From Pseudomonadota bacterium (lineage in GTDB: Bacteria > Pseudomonadota > Alphaproteobacteria > Rhizobiales > Xanthobacteraceae): a stretch of DNA of 10,564 bases. The DNA lies in the NCBI GenBank assembly GCA_023414975.1, contig JAEZMI010000090.1, positions 1 to 10,564 of the forward strand, read 5' to 3'. This document shows positions 7,638 to 10,564 of this stretch, in pieces (the stretch's first letter is position 1; each line of letters begins with the position of its first letter). Position numbers and translations under genes: made by a program. The notes beneath the pieces are model-generated. The model had not been told where the DNA came from and did no database searches. It saw nothing but the letters and a program-made list of their open reading frames with translations.

Positions 7638-7662
7638 ATGACGAGGCCGGGCGTGACGGCCG

Positions 7663-8712
7663 CTACCGCACCGGGGCGCGCTGGACGGTGTCGGGATTGG
7701 GAATGCCGTCGATGGGGCATTCCTCGGTGCCGATCATCGGGCGGGTGAAGGATTCCACCATTTCCCGCGTGCCCTCGGGATCGGAAATCCATTTGCGGTA
7801 GAAATCATAGGGGCATTCGGCCACGCCTTTGTCGCCGTCATGCGAGTTGATGACGCCGGTATAGCCGCGGTGCAGCAGCTTGAAGAGGTGGTTCTGCGAC
7901 TGCATGTTCTTGCGCGCGTCGCGGATCAGCGAGGTGGACAGCGCGGCGTACTGGATGCCGTACTCCTCCTCGCCGCATTCGCCGAGTGTGCGCCCGTCGA
8001 AGCCGACGATGGCCGAGTGGCCGAAATAGGAATAGACCCCGTCGAAGCCCGCGGCGTTGGCGACGGCGACATAGCAATTATTCGCCCAGGCCATCGCCTT
8101 CGCCATCATCACCTGCTGGTCCTTGGCCGGGTACATGTAGCCCTGGCAGCGGACGATGAGTTCGGCGCCCTTCATCGCGCAGTCGCGCCAGATCTCCGGG
8201 TAGTTGCCGTCGTCGCAGATGATGAGCGAGACCTTGAGGCCCTTCGGCCCTTCCGAGACATAGGTGCACTTGCCTGGATACCAGCCCTCGATGGGCACCC
8301 ACGGCATGATCTTGCGGTATTTCTGGACGATCTCGCCCTTGTCGTTCATCAGGATGAGCGTGTTGTAGGGCGCCTTGTGCGGGTGCTCCTCATGCTGCTC
8401 GCCGGTGAGCGAGAACACGCCCCAGACCTTCGCCTTGCGGCACGCCTCGGCGAAGATTTCGGTCTCCTCGCCGGGCACCGTGCAGGCGGTCGCGTACATC
8501 TCGGCGGAATCGTACATGATCCCCTGCGTCGAATATTCCGGGAAGATCACCAGATCCATGCCGGGCAGGCCGGTCTTCATGCCGACGATCATTTCGGCGA
8601 TCTTGCGGGCATTGGCGAGAACCTCGGCCTTGGTGTGCAGCCGCGGCATCTTGTAGTTCACCACCGCCACGCCGACCGTGTCTGCGCTGCTGGAAACGTC
8701 GCCGTGCAACAT
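7663..8712 (-). CDS. amiE: Aliphatic amidase
   Basis: A 349-residue cytosolic nitrilase-superfamily enzyme (EC 3.5.1.4) that hydrolyses short aliphatic amides such as acetamide to the acid plus ammonia. The catalytic residues fall exactly where AmiE has them: Glu59 (in F-P-E-Y-S), Lys134 (K-Y-R-K), Glu142 (P-I-E-G-W-Y) and nucleophile Cys166 (S-L-I-I-C-D-D-G-N-Y-P-E). The N-terminus M-x-H-G-D-x-S-S-S-x-D-T-V-G-V-A-V-V-N-Y-K-M-P-R-L-H is characteristic of AmiE rather than formamidase AmiF, and the length matches AmiE (about 346). The start is backed by GAGGAG 6-7 nt upstream. The Pseudomonas partners amiC, amiR and amiS (sensor, antiterminator, channel) are not here. The upstream same-strand neighbour, 177 bp away, is a tetR-family gene, which may or may not control it. 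The stop is TAG. Confidence 0.95.
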   Translation of the reverse strand: MLHGDVSSSADTVGVAVVNYKMPRLHTKAEVLANARKIAEMIVGMKTGLPGMDLVIFPEYSTQGIMYDSAEMYATACTVPGEETEIFAEACRKAKVWGVFSLTGEQHEEHPHKAPYNTLILMNDKGEIVQKYRKIMPWVPIEGWYPGKCTYVSEGPKGLKVSLIICDDGNYPEIWRDCAMKGAELIVRCQGYMYPAKDQQVMMAKAMAWANNCYVAVANAAGFDGVYSYFGHSAIVGFDGRTLGECGEEEYGIQYAALSTSLIRDARKNMQSQNHLFKLLHRGYTGVINSHDGDKGVAECPYDFYRKWISDPEGTREMVESFTRPMIGTEECPIDGIPNPDTVQRAPVR

Positions 8713-8889
8713 GGGCTTCTCCTCGCATGGACGCGCCTGCCGCCGCGCGCTGGCGCGGTGGCCTTGCGTCTCGAAAAGGTTGGGGCGTCGCGGCGAAAGT
8801 TGCCGACCGCGGGCCGCCGGGCTCGGCCGCCAGAGTGGCGGCAGGGGCGCGCGGCCGGCAATACGTCGTTCAACGGTGGACCGGGCGGC
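8713..8889 (-). promoter_or_regulatory. Leader region of amiE
   Basis: 177 bp between the tetR stop and the amiE start. The gap is long enough to carry an amiE promoter of its own, but I cannot point to a convincing -35/-10 or -24/-12 pair. GAGGAG near 8718-8723 on the minus strand is the amiE ribosome binding site. No strong terminator is visible after tetR, so read-through is possible. Confidence 0.4.
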
Positions 8890-9456
8890 TCAAGCCCCGG
8901 TAGTCTCGCGCAGCGCCGTGCGCACGCTCGCGAGGATGTCGTCCGAGAGGGCGGTATCGGCTTCCTTCACCGCGCGGGCCAGCGAGACGGCGCCCACCAT
9001 GGCGGACACGACGGCGATGGCCTTCGCCCGGCGTTCGGCCGGATCGGCCTCCTCCAGCCGCGCCTCGACCTGCGCCAGGCAGCCCTTCAGCCCCTCGGCG
9101 AAATCCTTGCGGATGTCGGTGTCGTGCCGGGCGATCTCGGCGCCGAGGGCGGAGAGCGCGCAGCCTTCGCCCGGCGTGTCGCGGTGGGCGCGGCTGAGAT
9201 AGCGGTCGAAAATGATGCCGAGGCTCGGCGCCTGCCGCCATTTGTCGATCGTCTGGGTGAAGGCGGCCCGGCAGGCCGCGCCCGCCAGCTCCGCCTTGGA
9301 GCGGAAATGGCCGTAGAAGGCGCCGTGGGTGAGGCCGCTCGCCTGCATGATCTCGGCGACGCCGACGGCGTCGATCCCGCGCGCGCGGAACAGCCGGGAC
9401 GCCGATTCCAGGATCGATCCGTGGTGTTCGGCCACCTTCGCCTTGCTGACGCGCAC
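8890..9456 (-). CDS. TetR-family transcriptional regulator
   Basis: A 188-residue one-component repressor-type regulator. Residues ~10-57 form the TetR DNA-binding domain: I-L-E-S-A-S-R-L-F-R-A-R-G-I-D-A-V-G-V-A-E-I-M, then the helix-turn-helix core G-L-T-H-G-A-F-Y-G-H-F-R-S-K-A-E-L. The C-terminal part should be the all-helical ligand and dimer domain; it contains G-E-G-C-A-L-S-A-L-G-A-E (97-108), a pattern common in one TetR branch. Cys62, Cys99 and Cys125 are present, but a redox or electrophile-sensing role is only a guess. The first codon is GTG, chosen because a well-placed GGGAGA lies 5 nt upstream. It sits between an aldo/keto reductase gene upstream and amiE downstream on the same strand. 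Targets are not readable from sequence; self-regulation is usual for the family. Confidence 0.9.
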   Translation of the reverse strand: MRVSKAKVAEHHGSILESASRLFRARGIDAVGVAEIMQASGLTHGAFYGHFRSKAELAGAACRAAFTQTIDKWRQAPSLGIIFDRYLSRAHRDTPGEGCALSALGAEIARHDTDIRKDFAEGLKGCLAQVEARLEEADPAERRAKAIAVVSAMVGAVSLARAVKEADTALSDDILASVRTALRETTGA

Positions 9457-9461
9457 GCTCG

Positions 9462-9467
9462 TCTCCC
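9462..9467 (-). promoter_or_regulatory. Ribosome binding site fixing the GTG start of tetR
   Basis: GGGAGA on the minus strand, 5 nt before GTG 9454-9456. The nearest upstream ATG (at 9469) is in another frame, and that frame does not encode the TetR domain. The GTG is therefore the best start. Confidence 0.65.
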
Positions 9468-9486
9468 ATTCATCCTGCGGGGCAGG

Positions 9487-9512
9487 CCGGCTCTTCTCCC
9501 CGGCTCTTCTCC
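9487..9512. repeat. Perfect 13-bp tandem duplication in the tetR leader
   Basis: CCGGCTCTTCTCC occurs twice with no spacer (9487-9499 and 9500-9512). On the minus (transcribed) strand each unit reads GGAGAAGAGCCGG and so carries a Shine-Dalgarno-like GGAGAA. The block lies 31-56 bp upstream of the tetR start. It could be a replication slippage product or paired half-sites. Confidence 0.7.
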
Positions 9513-9553
9513 TTGTCCAGACAGCATGAATCGGCGGGGAAGCAAATCACAAA

Positions 9554-9587
9554 CGTCACGGACCGGCGGTCTCGCCGACCCGTGACG
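9554..9587 (-). terminator. Strong hairpin after the aldo/keto reductase gene; terminator or operator
   Basis: CGTCACGG (9554-9561) pairs with CCGTGACG (9580-9587), and CGGCG (9564-9568) with CGCCG (9573-9577), separated by a symmetric AC/AC internal loop and closed by a 4-nt loop GTCT. On the minus strand it starts 20 bp after the reductase stop and is followed by TTTGTGATTT, a weak T-rich tail, which fits an intrinsic terminator. Its two-fold symmetry and position about 100 bp before tetR also allow a regulator binding site. Confidence 0.6.
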
Positions 9588-9607
9588 CAGCGGTATTGGC
9601 GCCCGGA

Positions 9608-10441
9608 TCAGGCGGCGGCATCCCATTGCGGGGCGAGCCCGGCGGGGTTGACGATGCGCCCTTCGGGCCGGGCGAGGGCGTGGATCGCGGCCATCTCGTC
9701 CGCCGTCAGGGCGAAATCGAAAATGGCGAAATTCTCCCTGGCGCGTTCCTCGCCGGCGGTCTTCGACAGCACGATCAGGCCCTCCTGCTGGATCACCCAG
9801 CGCAGCACGACCTGGGCGACGCTGCGCCCGTGAGCTTTGGCGATCTCGCGCAGCACCGGGTCGGCGAACACCTTGCCGTCGGCCATCGCGTAATAGGCGG
9901 TGACGCTGAGGCCGGCGGCGCGCGCGGCGTTTATGACGACGCTCTGGTCGAGATAGGGGTGGTACTCGATCTGGTTGGTGACCAGCGGCACCGCGCTCAG
10001 CCGCGCCGCCTCGGCCATCTGCGCGGTGTTGAAGTTGGACACGCCGATATGGCGCACCTTGCCGGCGCGCACCGCCTCGTTGAGTGCGCCGACCGGCTCG
10101 GCCAGCGGCTGGCCGGCGGGCCAGTGCAGCAGGAGAAGATCGACATAGTCGGTGCGCAGCTTCGTCAGGCTCTCCTCGACGGACGCGAGAAGCGAGGAGC
10201 GGGCGAAACGGTCCACCCACACCTTGGTGGTGAGGAAGATGTCGCCGCGCGGCACGCCGGACGCCGCGATGCCCGCGCCGACCTCCGCCTCGTTGCCATA
10301 GATTTGCGCGGTGTCGATGTGGCGGTAGCCCAGCTTGAGCACATGGGGAACCATGCGCAGCGTGTCGGGGCCGGGCAGGCGGAAGGTGCCGTAGCCGAGC
10401 GCGGGAATGGTGGCGCCATTGGCGGAAACGAGCGGTTGCAT
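9608..10441 (-). CDS. dkgB: Aldo/keto reductase, DkgB-like
   Basis: A 277-residue cytosolic NADPH-dependent oxidoreductase with the (alpha/beta)8 aldo/keto reductase fold. The catalytic tetrad is complete: Asp43 and Tyr48 in H-I-D-T-A-Q-I-Y-G-N-E, Lys73 in T-T-K-V-W, and His106 in L-L-L-L-H-W-P. The segments S-N-F-N (cofactor side), N-Q-I-E-Y-H-P-Y-L and the C-terminal L-A-P-Q-W-D tail match the DkgB (YafB) branch, which reduces 2,5-diketo-D-gluconate and small aldehydes such as methylglyoxal. E. coli DkgB is slightly shorter (about 267). CAGGAGAT lies 5 nt before the ATG. The gene starts 24 bp after the end of the upstream membrane protein gene and is probably cotranscribed with it. Physiological substrate in this organism is not known. 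Confidence 0.92.
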   Translation of the reverse strand: MQPLVSANGATIPALGYGTFRLPGPDTLRMVPHVLKLGYRHIDTAQIYGNEAEVGAGIAASGVPRGDIFLTTKVWVDRFARSSLLASVEESLTKLRTDYVDLLLLHWPAGQPLAEPVGALNEAVRAGKVRHIGVSNFNTAQMAEAARLSAVPLVTNQIEYHPYLDQSVVINAARAAGLSVTAYYAMADGKVFADPVLREIAKAHGRSVAQVVLRWVIQQEGLIVLSKTAGEERARENFAIFDFALTADEMAAIHALARPEGRIVNPAGLAPQWDAAA

Positions 10442-10465
10442 GGGTATCTCCTGAGATGGCGAGGA

Positions 10466-10564
10466 TCAGGCGGCGGCGGGGCGGGCGCGCCGGTCGAGCG
10501 CGCCGCTCGCCAGGGTGAGAAGCAGCGCGCCGGCGACCAGCAGCGCCCCGACCCAGGGCGTGGC
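10466..10564 (-). CDS. C-terminal end of a membrane protein, probably an MFS transporter
   Basis: Reading leftward from the window edge, 31 codons remain open before TGA at 10466-10468. They encode a hydrophobic segment (W-V-G-A-L-L-V-A-G-A-L-L-L-T-L-A-S) followed by a short basic tail (L-D-R-R-A-R-P-A-A). This is the usual look of the last transmembrane helix and cytoplasmic tail of a major facilitator permease, often found beside TetR and oxidoreductase genes. With so little sequence, other multi-helix membrane proteins remain possible. It ends 24 bp before the aldo/keto reductase start, so the two are likely in one operon. Confidence 0.6.
   Translation of the reverse strand, partial: ATPWVGALLVAGALLLTLASGALDRRARPAAA

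Noticed and set aside
9513..9555. Possible sigma-70 promoter for tetR (TTGTGA or TTGCTT with weak downstream hexamers)
   Set aside because: No -10 hexamer of acceptable quality lies at the right spacing, so I did not annotate it.
7840..9585. 581-codon plus-strand frame across amiE and tetR
   Set aside because: It runs opposite two genes with complete family motifs and crosses their intergenic gap. Its translation has no recognisable fold and reflects high GC content.

Overview
This window comes from a very GC-rich bacterial chromosome. Codon third positions are strongly G/C, and long spurious open frames run opposite almost every gene. Protein similarity as I recall it, plus one dispersed-type palindrome, point to an alphaproteobacterium, probably Hyphomicrobiales; that placement is inference. 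There are seven protein genes in whole or large part, a short C-terminal piece of an eighth, and one gene remnant. I see no tRNA, rRNA, CRISPR array, transposase or phage gene.

Left region (1-2639). A phosphoketolase gene (xfp) on the minus strand fills 1-2100 and runs off the left edge, so its C-terminal ~90-100 residues are missing. The region between it and the next full gene is mostly empty. It does hold a 57-codon plus-strand frame (2375-2548) that reads as the C-terminal end of a zinc alcohol dehydrogenase whose catalytic body is absent.

Middle region (2640-7602). Three tightly packed plus-strand genes form one operon: a periplasmic adaptor of the HlyD type, a 929-residue protein with two ABC ATPase domains fused to an ABC-2 permease (RbbA type), and a separate ABC-2 permease (YhhJ type). 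Gene order and sizes match the yhiI-rbbA(yhiH)-yhhJ cluster known from E. coli. Together they should form an inner-membrane ABC exporter with a periplasmic adaptor. The substrate cannot be read from sequence. The operon ends at a strong palindrome (7612-7637) that also separates it from the convergent genes on the right.

Right region (7663-10564). All genes are on the minus strand. In transcription order they are: the last 31 codons of a membrane protein that is probably an MFS transporter; a DkgB-like aldo/keto reductase 24 bp downstream; a terminator-like hairpin; a TetR-family regulator with a GTG start; and an aliphatic amidase (amiE) with all four catalytic residues in place. The transporter and reductase look like one operon. 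The regulator's target could be that operon, amiE or itself.

Nothing here is a clearly new system. The points most worth a second look are the alcohol dehydrogenase remnant between the phosphoketolase and the exporter operon, the lopsided (one intact, one degenerate) pair of ATP sites in the RbbA-type protein, the in-frame 12-bp repeat at its N-terminus, and the repeat and hairpin structure around the tetR leader.
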